Below are positions 21,050 through 34,900 of a DNA stretch of 64,000 nucleotides, in pieces. A program made the translations under genes and the position numbers. Position 1 is the first letter of the stretch, and the number at the start of each line of letters is the position of its first letter. The notes beneath the pieces are model-generated. The model was not told the origin of the DNA. It saw nothing but the letters and a program-made list of their open reading frames with translations, and did not search any database. Origin of the DNA: Halichondria panicea (taxonomy: Eukaryota; Porifera; Demospongiae; Suberitida; Halichondriidae); contig NC_087377.1 in NCBI RefSeq assembly GCF_963675165.1, positions 8,883,122-8,947,121 on the forward strand, given 5' to 3'.

Positions 21050-22220
21050 CTAAGCATTAATTTTGCATGGGCTCAATTATAACATACAACTTTAGCATTC
21101 ATATCACACAACTATTGACTTAGCTTGCTATACCTAGAATTTAGATTTTTGAGATTCGGTCAATGTACGAAAAAGCGACTGAATTAAGGACATTAACTAA
21201 ATGTATAACTATGGTTTTAGATAAGCTTGTGATTTGTCGTAAATAGTATTAGTTCTAATAGTGGTTGATTTTAGTTTTACATAACCTGTATTAGTGTTCT
21301 AGAAACTTTTTCTGTGTTTCTGTTTTGTAGCATGCATGTGTGTCTCTTTATGAATACTGATTCGATTGTTGCTCCTTGAACCTCTGTGAGTCTGACCTAT
21401 ATAGCTAAGCTATAACTGAGGCATTAAATCCCCTGCCAACACATCATGCGTCTGATAATGTGCAGGTATCTTTTTTGGTGAGAATTATGCTGGCATAATG
21501 GGTTAACAATTATATGAGAATAGGCAGATTTTGGAAATGCAGGTCATAATAATTTTAAACATTTGTAGGCCTGATGGAAGTACTGGTGGTTAATTATCTC
21601 CTTGAATCATGTGGTCATTAGATGTTACTTATGCGACAACATGGGGTCTATGTTGTGCTTTGGAGGAATAATGTGGGAATAATAGGCTGTTAAAACTTGA
21701 AAAGAATACAATAATAATTATCTCGAGCATAATCTACCAACCCCTAATCATAACACACCACACTACATGCACAGTAAGAGTGTAAACACAGTGCACATTG
21801 AAAGTATTATGTCACAGCACTAATACTATATACACTGAATACAAAGTTGTTTACATCATGTGAAAACATCTAGATCTAGCTTTGCTTATACCAATAAACA
21901 TAGGTGGAGCATGATGGATATCAAAGTGAACTTTTAAAGTGAACTTTTGAAGCAGGTCAGAGTTCACAATACAGATGCCATGCATGCACACCGTCTCAGA
22001 CTACATAATAATTATTTATTAATTTCTATCATCATCGTCAACAATAAAACATTCAACTTAGGGAAAAAAGTTTCGTATCAAGTACAAACTAAGCTGATCA
22101 AAAAAGATACTTAATTTTCCAGACTCGTGTAATTAACTATTAAACTGCAAGGTCCATGATATTAGTGCATAGATTTTGCTGGGGAAAATGGGTAAATTTT
22201 ATGACTTGGAGGAGCAAATA
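21050..22220. other. Intergenic
   Basis: No supported gene. GAGCATAATCTACCAACCCC at about 21725 recurs at about 22708 and, reversed, near 5363 and (diverged) 60580, pointing to another small dispersed repeat. Confidence 0.45.
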
Positions 22221-22226
22221 GGTATA

Positions 22227-22451
22227 CAGTAGACTCTCGTTAATCCGGTCACCCTTGGGACCATGCAGCTTGGCCGGAAAATAGCGAGGTGGCTGTAGCT
22301 CAGGAAATAGCCACGGCTTAAAAACGACCTTACCTCAAATCTAATGACTACTTTTGCGGTTCTTGTCTCGAGGATAATGTAGGATAATGAATCACACCCA
22401 AAACTTCATATCCGGCCGTAATATACGTATAAAATTACATTGAAAACCTTG
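22227..22451. mobile_element. MITE family B, truncated copy
   Basis: It starts CAGTAGACTCTCGTTAATCC after TA and follows the family-B sequence in inverse orientation to the copy at 12714-13121. It breaks off near 22451 before the far terminal repeat. Confidence 0.75.
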
Positions 22452-22454
22452 TTT

Positions 22455-24105
22455 GGGACAGGTTCTACCAGGCTTGACTGACACCCCAAGTCACTCACTC
22501 ACATAAATCAGTTTATATAAAGCGTATTTTAAAATCGTAATAGCAGCATAAATAGGTGAATAGAAAAATTGGTGAATACATGTAACTAGAAAAGAAAAAA
22601 AAGTTTGATGTTACTTGAGTGCCAACATGAGATAATTATAATTAGTGAGAATAAAAGGAAATTCGAAAATATTATTTGAGAAAGAATATTAAATAGGCAA
22701 TGCCCTGAGCATAATCTACCAACCCCCTCTTAGTAAGTATGGTTCTTATTATTATATCGTCTGTTTGCTCACAACCGCAAACCATGTTTATTCTTCTATG
22801 ATAGTGGCTAAAGTGCTCTGAATATTGACCCACATCTTTGAACTACTGTCAGGATCACCACTGTCATGTCATGCAAGATCATGATTTTGCTAATCTAGAC
22901 TGTTCATGACGTTGCATGTGACAAACGGTTTTCTCCCTTACTCTCTTGTTTCTCCCTTACTCTCTTGTTTCCCCCCAGCCAATCCTATATCACCCAATGT
23001 ATTAATGTGTTTTTAGAAAGATTCATAATATAGCTGTGACGCTGCATATGACGGATTGACGTAGAAATTTAGGCCTGTACCAAATATTCACCAAATTATT
23101 TATTCTCAGCCTATTATTATTCAACTTTATCAGTCTAGCTCTGATTCAAAAAATTATTACTGACACCGATAGCGAAATAACAGACCTATAGCACCAAAAG
23201 CCATAATTTTTAACATTCAAATATTGGACTATAATTATAACGATCAGATTTACGCCATGTCATTTTGGAGCTATACTGCGCTGTCTGCGCCATGCATGTG
23301 CTCAATGAACTATTTTTTGCAGTGTATATACTGGCCACATGAAATATCTGTGGCTATACATTATAACACCGTATAACGGGAAAATTTGGCGATTAAAATT
23401 TTGACCGAAGATCGATAAATTAATTTAAAAGCAATGAAAGCACGTCATTGACATAGTATAGCCACGCCTGAGACACCAAATTAAAAAATGCCAATTCGAT
23501 TCAAATATAAATGCTCACAAAATTTTCACGTTATCGACAGAATGTCGCTCAGGCTGCCGTGTTTTGATGAGCTTCGTCTGCATGGGAAACACTTTGCTTT
23601 ACCAATGCAGTAGCCACAGGAATTAATAGAACACAGCTATTTAATATCTAAGCTGACTCATAGTACTGTTAGCACCGCGGGCTTGAAATTGTTGCCGCTG
23701 CATTTTAATACAAACTGTGTTATCACTGCAAAACTTTTGTTCCACAATACAATTTGTACTTCATAAAAACCCTAAGAAAATGCATCAGATGCAAACAGTC
23801 TAAAAACCAAAATTTCCTGGGGGGCATGCCCCCAGACGACCGTGTACCTGCACATAATTATGGATATTCGGCCTGTTCCCCCCCCCATTTTTCTAAAATG
23901 TGACTTTTTCCCCCCCTGTCAATTTTTGTTGTATGAAGGCTTGCTAGTTCTCTAAATTGCCAGCCTATATACTGTTTCTATATTATTATACATGCAACAC
24001 ACATCAATTACTAACTAGGATATAGTCTAGAAGAGGTTCACTGAATTGCTACAGTGCGCAGTTGTAGTTTACCACCTGATTAATTGCTTCCTCTAAAAAG
24101 AATTC
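22455..24105. other. AT-rich intergenic stretch
   Basis: Nothing with coding signals on either strand. A poly-C run (CCCCCCCC) occurs near 23880 and a tandem TCTCCCTTACTCTCTTGTT pair near 22933-22970. Confidence 0.45.
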
Positions 24106-24578
24106 AAAATTAATTGTGCCTACGAACAGTTTTGCTTTTGCGATTCGGAGTGTGTAATAAATGAACTCGTTTTATGCATGCAATTGTATAATTGAAAAGT
24201 ATACTGAGATCAATATTGGTGCAGGAAATGGTCAAACAGGCGGCCCAACCACCTGGAGAGTATCCAGTGGAGTTTCCAGTGTGGAACTTACAGCCGTAAA
24301 ACAGAACAAACAATTTTTGTGTTCACGCAAGAGCTATAGAGATCAAGAATTGTTTACATCACACTTCATTACTATTGGATCATTGTTAATAATTGACACC
24401 ACCACGTACCAGTGTATTAAGCTGTTATTGAGGTGCTATTAATTATTTTGACTGTCATCAGTATAATTATAGTGGTGAGTATATACACCGTAAAATGATG
24501 CGTGGTTCATACAAAACAGTGTGTGAATGAGTGATTTGGCATAATAGTCACGCAAAATTAGGTTGTTTTTAACACACT

Positions 24579-24807
24579 ATACCGTATTACTAGATCTAGA
24601 ACGTTTTGCGAGCATCAAACATTAATTTGAATTTTGCGAGGGTTGATCAATTCGCAACAATAAAATCCGCAAAACCTAAATTATTACTAGTAAATACACA
24701 CAATCTTTGCCAGAATGCAATAGTTAGATTGCAAATGGTCAAATTTTCTGCTGATTTGGCTCATTTGCAAAGGTTTTTCACCCGCAAAATATTCTAGTAA
24801 TACGGTA
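24579..24807. mobile_element. MITE family C-like element
   Basis: Inverted ends TACCGTATTACTAGA and TCTAGTAATACGGTA enclose paired TTTTGCG.G motifs. It is a diverged member of the CCGTA-terminated family. Confidence 0.65.
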
Positions 24808-26062
24808 TAAAATTCCACGCAGCAAACGCCTCGTAACTATACCAAGTGAAAGTTTGTAAAATAGACAATAAGAATAACGCACAAACAAAATTAATGTTAA
24901 CAAAATAAGCCAGTCTCGCAAATTAAAAAGACGTCAACATCGTTGTTTTCAGCTTCCACTGAATAATGTGTATTCAATTGCTGCTGCTTTCATCCTCAGG
25001 GAAGCCTGCATGGACAATTAATTATATCATGCCTATATCTATAAGGCAAGGCGCTTGCTTCAATTCAGACGTTAATGGTATGAATACTGTCCGTTACATA
25101 GAAATTTATCACTGTCTTTTTATAGGAGAGTATTAAAGTGCTCTACCCTCAACGTTTCTATAAGTATGTCTCACAACCAGCTAGAGGAGTGTTACAAAAT
25201 AAAAACTATAACAGGAGAACTATGAAACTGTAGAGGGCATGCTGATCAGAAGTAAGTTAATTTTTACTGATGTTGAACGCTATTGCAAGGCTTTGAGAGT
25301 GGCAATGGTGCATAGTAAGACATGTACTGCACACATGCATGGGACTACCGTAGTTATTCATATTTAATAATTATAATGCCACTTTTATTGGAGGGCGAAT
25401 AATTAATGTTGCAGTCCTTGTGTCGCATATTTAGAGGGTTGCATCTAATAGGATGTCGGTCGGGTTACTCTATTAGCCTCGATTTTAGACCGCTTACAGG
25501 GTTTTATCTTGTGGGGAGCAGGGGTGAACCTTCCCCCCACAAAAATGTTGTAGAATAATGACATCATCACATTAGTACAACAGCAGACATATATATAACA
25601 TCATCAATTATTAGTACAATATCAGACGCTTACAGGCACCCAAACCTTCCCTTCTAAACTTTTCATCCTACATGAAACCCTGGCTTAAACATTGTTTCTA
25701 GCGGCCTAAATTATATATATATAACAGAGGTCAAAGTATAACCACCTATAAATGGCCATATTTGACCTCTGTTTAGGATGCAACATAAAAAATAAGTCAA
25801 TGCTACCTTTAGAGGTCAGAAAATTCCCTAAGATGGAAGATGTCGCAAATCGCCTTAATTAATTATAGTCTATCTAATTTTAGTACATTGCAGTACCAGA
25901 GGAGGTATAATACGATACGCATCTCGTGCTCTCTCTTTTAATCGCATTCCAATTTTTTTGACATTGGCTTTCAATGTATTGTGTTCCCATAAAACATTTA
26001 ACTAGCTCTGTAAGTTGCTCAAGTGTTTTTCCAGCTGATGCCCTGGTTATAACTCATTCAGA

Positions 26063-26251
26063 TACCGTATAGCGGTATAGTATAGTATTTTGCGGAAAAC
26101 CATTTGAAAGGTTTTCGCAGATTTAATTTTCGTGGAATAGCAGCCTTCATTGCATATAATTAATTTCGCGGGTATAAATGTTTGCACATACATACTTAAT
26201 TAGCAAAAACTGCGAACATTTATACCCTCAAAATACGCCCGTTATAAGGTA
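26063..26251. mobile_element. MITE family C copy
   Basis: Starts TACCGTATAGCGG and ends with a CCCGTTATAAGGTA-type terminus; the interior has paired GTTTTCGCAG / CTGCGAACATTT motifs. The second segmental copy has its counterpart at 41758-41916. Confidence 0.65.
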
Positions 26252-27890
26252 TTTATGGAGCAAGCATATCTCTTAACTGAATAGGGATTCACTGAGGTTC
26301 AGGAATGGAAACAGTTTAATCTAGGACCTATACATGTACTACTAATTTTGAAAAGCCCACAATGGAATTCAATTAAAAACAGTGTCGTACCTCCTCTGAC
26401 TCAGCGAAGCTTTTACTGCCACAATTGAATGAGGCTATCAACGCAGCACAGCGCTTTGGCAGCCAGGTGAGCCAACACAAACAGACACACTGGCAGACCC
26501 ACGGCCACCCGTGTCAATAAAAGGTGGAGATATCAGCATTAATACGTGTATTATGATTATATATACACACTAACCGGCTTGTATGCTTTAAGTTGGGCCT
26601 TATAAATTCATGGTCAGGGACAACATGAGAGACCAAACCAGAGCATCCATATTATCTAGGAGATTCCTGAATAGCTTTACAACTTCTCACCTAAACAGCA
26701 ACGTCACAAGCTGAGTAGCTGGAACTTAACTTTCATCCGGACCTTTTTAAATAATGATGTACAATCATAAAAAAACATGACCGTAATTAGCAAACTATGT
26801 AGTTCATTCTTACTTTTAGTGGACAGGGTTTCATCTAGTGGGGGACAGGGGGTGAACCTTCTCCCCCCTCCCCAACATTCTGTGGAATAATGACACCATC
26901 AATTAGTACTACGCACATGAGACTTAAACATAGCTAATTATTTTCATAATATATTTATTAACCCAACTATGTGCTTATAACCTGTAACTTCAAAAGTAGA
27001 CTCTACTGTAATATTATAATGCACAAAATGGGGGGTGTAGTCAACAAGTGGGCATGGCCCCCACAATTCTGCGGTGCGCTAAGTTCTTTCTTTTCTCTTA
27101 AATGAAACCCTGATGGAGACTTCTGCTCCCCTTTAGAGCTCTACATTGATGCAAAAACAGCAGAGTCTGAAGGATTCTTAATAATATTATTTATCGTATA
27201 ATTATAGAAGATTAAGGAGATTCCTTTTACAATAAAATAAAACCTAAACAACAGCATCACAATCACTGAAATTCCAACTGGACCTTTTGGAGTTTCTATA
27301 TAATTATATGCACATAAAACAGCATGACTTTAATTAATCACGAAGTATGTATACTGTATAGCGGGAAGTTTTCGCTATATGGCTCAAGAGCCCTCAAAAG
27401 AAATGTTCATAGTTATAATAATTACTGTCTTTCTTCTAATTACAGCGTCACTTAGTGGCGCACAAATAGAACAAGAAAAAACTCAGTTTGGCGCTTATAT
27501 TAGCTTAACAAGTGAACGTACGAGTAGCTATTTCCATGAGGCTTCATAGATCAGTTGTATATAAAGTCTCGATTAAAGGCCACGTATTGTAATTACCTAA
27601 GCGCCAGCAAAAAATAATTCCAGAATTTACTTAACGTTCAATTGGAATAAAACAAAAATTATTTTGTGAACTTAGCGCTTCTATTAGAGCGGCGCTGTAA
27701 TTAGAAGACAGTATTCGCGTTAAAAATCACACGACCCACCCACCCACCAACACCAACTAAGTTTTCATGCATAAATGTATAAAATACAGGTACGTGGGCC
27801 AGTTTAATTTTCGCAGTACCGTACTTATTTGATTTAAGGCAACACTTTAAATAATTACAAAACCAGAGATCGTTTCTTTTGGAGGTTATG

Positions 27891-28380
27891 CACTTGTCAA
27901 TCTAATGCCCCACCCTCCCTACCGGGGATAGGTGGGGCATTAGACCAATCACCTGATCTAATACCCCTACCTTAGGGCATGTTATTTGGTCTAATCCCCT
28001 GGTAGCCCCTAGTACAACATGGGGGTTATGTGGGGATTAGACCTGTATCACTATAGCTATTTGTTCATGGTTTCTAGCGAGAAGATAAAGTTAACAGATT
28101 ATTTGAATCACTATATAAATATTGACAGCTATACTCCTATAGCTAGTGAAGTCAAGAAGGCAGAGATTGCTTAGGATTAATGAACTGTAAATTTTGCTCT
28201 CACTGTACTCAGCCTGTGTTGGAAGGAAGAGTGTGGCAGACATCATGTGATATTTAATTGACCTTTGACCCAATGCATGCATCAGGTGATCTGTCTAAGT
28301 CCCCTAGGTAGGGGAGCAACTTCAAGTCTAATCCCCACCTATCCCCGGTAGGGGGAGATGGGGAATTACTTTGACAAGTG
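27891..28380. mobile_element. Foldback element polymorphic between the two segmental copies
   Basis: The ends are CACTTGTCAA and TTGACAAGTG. Inside each end lie complementary stretches carrying CTACCGGGGATAGGTGGGG-like sequence. The matching position in the other segmental copy (about 43185-43205) has no insertion, and TTATG appears on both sides here, which suggests a short target duplication. Confidence 0.85.
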
Positions 28381-28741
28381 CATTATGTTGAAGTCCTGGT
28401 GTTGTATATTTAGAGGGTCGCATCTAATTGGAGATTACTCTACTATCCTCGATCATAGGCCGTTTAAATTACATTGTTTCCTAGCTGGAATCGAGGCTGT
28501 GGTTTGACCTCGATTTAGGACGCGACATAAAAAAATAATTGTCAACGCAGCACACACTAGAACTTTTAGAGGTCAAAAAATTGGAAAAGATCGAGGGTGT
28601 CGCATATTTGGCCATTGGAGGATCGCTTTAAATCGAATAAGTATGCAAAATTTCCTGCTATATAGAGTCTAGACGTCTACGTACGGTAGTTCATTCTTAC
28701 TTTTGGTGCTGATGACTTGAGACTTCTGCTCTCCTTTGGAG

Positions 28742-28915
28742 CTCAAAGTGCAAAGAACAGCACGATCTGAAGAATTTTCTAAGGACTTAGACTTGATCTC
28801 AAAAGAAATAGAAGAGCAGCTGCAACTGCATTGCAGAAAAATTGATCATGTGATCCAGAGCCTCCCTGGCCATGTGCGCGCACACACACAAATGCAGTCT
28901 TCTTCCATAGATAGA
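28742..28915 (+). CDS. Conserved exon in segmental duplication 2 (left copy), function unknown
   Basis: The stretch follows a pyrimidine-rich acceptor (ctctcctttggag) and ends at a strong donor (AGA|gtaagt). It is open for 58 codons in phase 0: LKVQRTARSEEFSKDLDL, then ISKEIEEQLQLHCRKIDH, then VIQSLPGHVRAHTQMQSSS. It looks helical and charged, possibly coiled. Compared with the copy at 43523, the four base differences across this frame are all synonymous (AGA/CGA, GCA/GCG, TTA/TTG, ACA/ACG), which argues that it is or recently was translated. No upstream exon was found, and the opposite-strand frame is less likely for that reason. Confidence 0.5.
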
Positions 28916-29785
28916 GTAAGTAACCCATCTTCGCCAGGCACCTATAATCGGCGGCTATTGCACGAAGCACAAGACAATTTTGCACAAAACTAACTACATG
29001 GATCTACAGATGGGTAAGAAAGTAACAGCTCCCCAAAATTTGGAAAGAATAACTTGCTTGCGGACGGAATGGTGGTCATGAGAAGTGAGCTGCCGAATGT
29101 ATCGATAATCGTCAGTGAGACACTTATCTCCGTCTTTGCACGCTTACCAAGCACTGAAACTACCAACACTAAACAATGCTTCTTGGCACAACTCTAACTA
29201 GTGAGCACTACTTGCAGGCAAAGCAGCGTTAGCTGCAGATCGAGCCCCACCCAGCTAGGCATGACGAAAATTTTGCAGAAAATAATGCTGATTCAGCAAT
29301 AATTGTGCACATTCAGCAATAATTGTGGCAAATTAAACTGGGATTAGCCTCGATTGCNNNNNNNNNNNNNNNNNNNNNNNNNNNNNNNNNNNNNNNNNNN
29401 NNNNNNNNNNNNNNNNNNNNNNNNNNNNNNNNNNNNNNNNNNNNNNNNNNNNNNNNNNNNNNNNNNNNNNNNNNNNNNNNNNNNNNNNNNNNNNNNNNNN
29501 NNNNNNNNNNNNNNNNNNNNNNNNNNNNNNNNNNNNNNNNNNNNNNNNNNNNNNNNNAAGACGAAGATAGATGTCTGTCTGACGACAATTGAACTATTCG
29601 GCAGCTCACTTCGCGTGACCACCATTCCGTCTGCAAGCAAGTTATTCTTTCCAACTTTTTGGGAGCTATTTCTCTCATACCCGTCTGTAAGTCCATGCAG
29701 TTAGTTTTGTAGAAAATCGTCTTGTGCTTCGTGCAATAGCCGCCGATTATAGGTGCCTGGCGAAGATAGGTTACTTACTCTACGT
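28909..29785. repeat. Large inverted repeat around the assembly gap
   Basis: About 230 bases at 28909-29145 reappear inverted at 29558-29785 with modest divergence (shared CGGCGGCTATTGCACGAAGC). The intervening DNA contains the 200 N gap and a GCCTCGATTGC start just before it. Confidence 0.85.
29358..29557. other. Assembly gap (200 N)
   Basis: Exactly 200 undetermined bases, a conventional placeholder length, so the true size is unknown. Any frame drawn through it is meaningless. Confidence 1.
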
Positions 29786-29789
29786 CAAT

Positions 29790-31955
29790 TACGGTATCTG
29801 GTAGTTCATAAATCAATGCAAGGATGACCATCTCTTGTATCAATTCTAGTCTTGTAGAATGTACAGTATATGTGACTGACAATTTGTCGTATCTTGCCAG
29901 GTTATTTATTATCTCGTGATTGCCATGGCTTTGTAGTGTACATCACAAAGCATGTAGTATAGGCACCAGATTGCCAGCATACTATTGTTCTCAGCTTATA
30001 AGAATAATAATTACGTGGATAAAATAATAAAGACCAATTTAGTACATTAATTCTCACCTATATAGCGTAGCTTGCATCATATCTGGGCAACTCAGCTTGC
30101 AAGTGTTTGTTGGAGTCATACTGGCCACTTTTATGATTTTAGGGCATATTTTCTCTCCCATATTTTCGTATACTTATATATATAGTAGCTCCTTCACACT
30201 CTTTGACGATCTGCATGAATTGTATTGTATAACATCATAAGATCTGCTCTATATCTCATCCGCTTCCTTTAGAGGAGGGTATGTGCTTAGCACAGATTGT
30301 AGAGTTAGGGGGCCCTCACCCGGCCATGGTGTCAGCTCTTTTGAAAGTGATGGTTCTTAACATAAGCTTATCGGTGGCCTGCAGTTTTTACTTTTTACTA
30401 TTTTGTCATTTCATAGCACACGTAGGTATGTCATAGGAACCAGGTCGCATTTTATTCCTGTAGACCCCTTAAATATATATAGGACGTTTAACGTACCCCT
30501 GTATGAGGCTATAATTATATAGTTACTGTAGTCTGTAGCAATGTTTAATTGCGTTACAACGCCAGGTAATATAAATTACTTGTCTGTTTGTTGGCTTCCC
30601 ATGTTTGTAGTCGTGATGGGCAAGCCTCCTATGGAGGTGCCGTGTGAAGGCATGTCTGTCTTCATTTGTGTATATTTGTATACAGGAGAAAATATAATAT
30701 GCCTATCTTCCCTTGTGGATCAACATTACCCAAGTCTTGCCATAATTATAGAAAGAGACCTTTCAAATGATGTGCATAGTGCGTAAAGTGCAGTATTTTC
30801 TAAACACTATACTGACCTTTACCAATATGCAGTGAGTACATGATTGAGTTTGTACCTTTATGGGCAGATCAAAGGGAATGCGGAAATACAACGCGTAATG
30901 TATTGACACCATGCATTGTGCGTCAGTACCGTGCAATATGAGCCATAAATGTAGTGAACATTATTACCCCGTGCGTGCGCAGCAGGGGTAGAGCGATTGG
31001 TTTGTGTGTGTGTGTGGACACAAAAATTAGCTGTTTGAGCGAATACAAGTTCATTTTCGAAACAAGTATACAAAGAGCGTTGAAAAGTTCTGTCCAACTA
31101 CTGTCTACTTCCTTATTTTCTCTGAGAGAAAGTTCTCTCAGAGGAGATTCGTGTACAATAGTGATTCCTTTAAATGCTTTATCGTTAGACCACACGAATT
31201 AGCTCTCAGAACAGTTAGCACTTTATTTTAATGAATGAATTCCTTTAACGCTAAGGATATTTTGGGGCTGTATAATATTTTTCTATCTATCCTACAGCCG
31301 TTGACCAATGAGAGCATGCCTGGGGCTGTATGATATTTTTCTACCAATTAGTATATTAAAGTGTGGTATAAGTTTTGTTCTTGGTTTTCCTACTAGGAGT
31401 GCAGGGGTAGGAACTCTTATTTATGCCTGTACGCTAGACAGCTATAGAGAGGTAAGCTGCCATAATAATTATGACGCTTTTATCATAGAGTATACAACTC
31501 AGGGATTTTGTTGCTAGCTATAGTAGCTAGAGTTTTGCAAGTAGAGATTATTTGTTGTAACCTCTGGATAACGGTACTGGTATTATGGGTGCACATGATC
31601 CGTTTCCCATCCCTCTTCTCGAATATCTATGCTTGTAGATGAGAAAAATATGTTGCTTCTTATTGTTCACTCACTTGATTATAAAACAAGACTGAAACAC
31701 ATCGGCTTAGTATGTGAGACAGTTATTCAGAATATACTTGGTCACTTTCCATTCTAAAACCTACACTTACAATGTCTTAGGACTCCACAATTGAGAGTAG
31801 TAGCTATTATTATGATGTGGCAGTGATGTGTGTATACAACCCTACACGTACATAGGGAGATGCCCTTAATTTATTAAAATAAATTACTTATTAGATATTG
31901 ACTTCATTTCAAGCTAGCTAGCTAGCTGTGAAGCTGTGACCAGAGTTGTGACTAA
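29790..31955. other. Intergenic upstream of the Ig/FN3 receptor gene
   Basis: No supported gene. A frame at 30541-30786 (ending at a stop) and one at 31308-31517 are open but lack splice or start support. This region should contain the promoter of the receptor gene that starts at 31959; I see no distinct core element. Confidence 0.4.
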
Positions 31956-31958
31956 ATA

Positions 31959-34900
31959 ATGGACACAAGATTTGTTTTATTTTTAGTAGCGCTCTTAAGC
32001 TGGACGTCAGGTAAAAGTTCTTATTTGAACATTGAGCTCTCAGTGCATATATCCTTCTTGCTAAATTTAATACTTTCAAAACGCTCTACTGTGTAGTTTA
32101 GATGTAGTTTAGTACTTAAGTAGCATCCACATGAGTATTTATCCATGCACTCTTTAGCTCAGCAACTGGTACTGTACTGTCCCGGTCCTGCAACTATCAG
32201 CTGTTCAACTGTAACACCAATCATTTGGGATGGGACGGCTTTTAATGGACAGTGTCCCCACAATGGGATCTCTTTTCAAACTATTAACAATGACAGCATT
32301 GGTGAATCTTCCTCTTGTGGAGAACTGAATGTGACTATCACCAATATAGTCACAACTATTGATGTTGGTAGCACTGTAGTGAATGTTGACTCATCACTGT
32401 CTTTCAGTGCCCAACCATCTCTTAGTGGATTAACTGTTGTCTGTAGAAGTGGAGCCAATGCTGCTGTGAACTCTATGCTTTTGATTCCAGGTAGGTATGA
32501 GTTGGCTGATAATCAGACATGCTTGGCTGACTCTGTATTTGTACCACCCTGCAGATCCTACTCAGGCTGTGTCTGTGAGCCAGGACTCTTTGACAGCTGT
32601 GACAGTGAATTTAACAGGCGGAGACAGTTGCTGTATTTCACTGTACTTTGTGGTGATCACTGAGATAGGCAGCAGCGACTCACCCACTATCATAAGCAGC
32701 TTTTCTCCTTCCATTAGTGTGACTGGTCTGGACCTGTGTAGGAACCGCTACTTTATTGTCGGCTTTGTTCAAGCTCCCTCAGGCGTACAAGGGGGAAGAA
32801 GTACACCACAAATGATAAGTAAGTATATGAGTGATTTAGAAGCCTAGCATCCTAGGGACTATTCATCGCCCAAAATTATAGCGAGTAGATACAACAAGTA
32901 GATACATATAATACATATATACGTATCTGCAAAACAATAATGCTATAGGAGACAGTATTAAGTGTTGTTTGAGGATTTATGTGAACCCCGTTCTGAGAAT
33001 CAGGTTTCTGCTACTACCATAATTATACCTGGTTTTGAATAGATTGCGAATGGAGAGGTTTCCACATAATTGCATAGGTCGCAAACGAAAAAAAGGAAAA
33101 GCGTGTGCAAACAATTCGCCATAGTTAGACGCAACCAGGCTTGTACACTGTCATTCACAAATATTATCGGAATACGGTGTACGGTAGTGGCTGTTGAGAT
33201 AAGTAGTTTTCTTGTGCAGGTTTGGAAGCGGTTACAAATGTGAAAGCCAGCACAACTACTTTGTCTTGGACACAGCTGGCAAACACTGCTTCAGATGGCT
33301 GCAACTCTGGCTATATCATCTCCTGGACTGAAGGAGAAGATACTACGGTCGGTTCTAGCACTTCAGTCCTGGTGTCAAATCTACACAACTTCCCTTTCTG
33401 TCAAAGTCAAACTCTAACGGTGACGCCCAATACACCATCTGGTCGTCTCACTGTGGGCACCAGTTTACAGAATGTGATATTTGAGCACCCAGGTACATAG
33501 TTTTGTGCCTCTAAAAGGTTTTAACTCAATCCTACATGTGTCCATAAATTACAGATTTTGCTGCTCCTGTAGTATCAGTCTTTTTCACTCTCCAGTCAGA
33601 TAATGTGGTGATTAACATCAACTGGCAGGTACATGTAACAGGTTGTTTAATATTTCATCAAGAATCATTCTTGTATATATATATATATATACATGTAGGA
33701 TATCTCTTTAGAGGCAGTTCCATTGAGATTGTTTGGTTTCAGTAAGATCGGGGAGGGTGTGTGTAACCCTCAGTTTAGTGCAACTGGTTCATCGATGACC
33801 CAGTTAGTACCAGGAGCTCAGTCTGGTGACAGGTACACTGTCTGTGTGGTGTTTATCAACAACAAGTGCATGAATCGTACAGATGACACTGTCAGAGGTG
33901 AGAGAAAGCTTTGTGTGCCTAATTTATCCATTTTGTTTATCTCTACAGTTCCGGTGCAACTGCTTGTCAATCCACAGCTATCTGTTGGTGATAGTTCTGT
34001 CTCAATAGTGGTCAGTGTATCTCCCTCTCCCCCTATGAGTCTTGACTCTCTGTCCATACTCGCAACTATTGATCCCCCTCATGCTAGTGCTGTGTTGGCA
34101 AACTACCCCACATCATCTCAACAGTACACGGTGATGTTTGATGGTCTGACCCCTGGAACACTCTACATTTACGACATAAGGGTGATACTCAGGAATGACT
34201 CTACCATCACTATTGGTCTGCCGGTGACTGGATCCTTCACTGTTCCAGGTATAACTATACCTTCTAGAAAATGTATGTTTATTAAATCTGTATCTCTCCT
34301 CAGCATGTGGCACAGTTTGTGTAACCGTGGTTGTGGTAGTGAGTGCAGTCCTGCTAGTGGTTGCTGTTCTTAGCCTAGCTGGAGGCTTTGTTGCTTATAA
34401 GTACAAAAACAGATCTAAAGGTAACGAATATAGTGCTCAGAATTTTTTGTAACCAGCATCAACCAATTTACCCAAGTTCATAAATATAACCTTCCTGCAT
34501 GCATTCGCAAGATTGGTCAGTGAGATCGTTCAAATCCGAAAACGCAGAGAAGCACGAACTTACGTAAGTGAAAGCTGTAATTGTGCATTGTAGTGTGTGT
34601 GTGTGTCTGTGTGTCTGGCTGTGTAGACTATTACAGCTGCTCAGTGATAAATGAAGTGCAAGTAAGAGCTTCTAGTAATAAATGTGGATTTGCAAAAATA
34701 ATGCTTGTTCTCGAATTATGGCTAGTTTTGCTTACTTTGAAGGGCATTGCAGTCTCTTCAGACTCGTGTGTAGCAAAATCTGTTGATATAGCTTAACTAT
34801 TCAACTAAATGTTAGCTCTGCACTAGAACGCTACCTATTGGTATAGCTGTGAAAGAGCTGCAAAGCTCCACTGAATGCAACAGCCATTAATTGTAATCTT

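Larger units (their letters stand above)
24110..28918 (+). repeat. Segmental duplication 2, left copy
   Basis: Long collinear similarity to 40490-43690 in the same orientation. This copy is longer because of insertions, including the foldback at 27891-28380. Each copy contains two related tandem units recognisable by TTCATTCTTACTTTT followed by GACTTCTGCTC.CCTTT.GAGCTC. Confidence 0.85.

Noticed and set aside
24161-24442. Frame of 93 codons and an opposite one of 67
   Set aside because: Neither has a partner exon; a shorter alternative reading after TTGGTGCAG (EMVKQAAQPPGEYP, then a stop) is equally possible, so no call is made.
29313-29704. Frames crossing the N run
   Set aside because: They exist only because N is not read as stop; the flanks are an inverted repeat.
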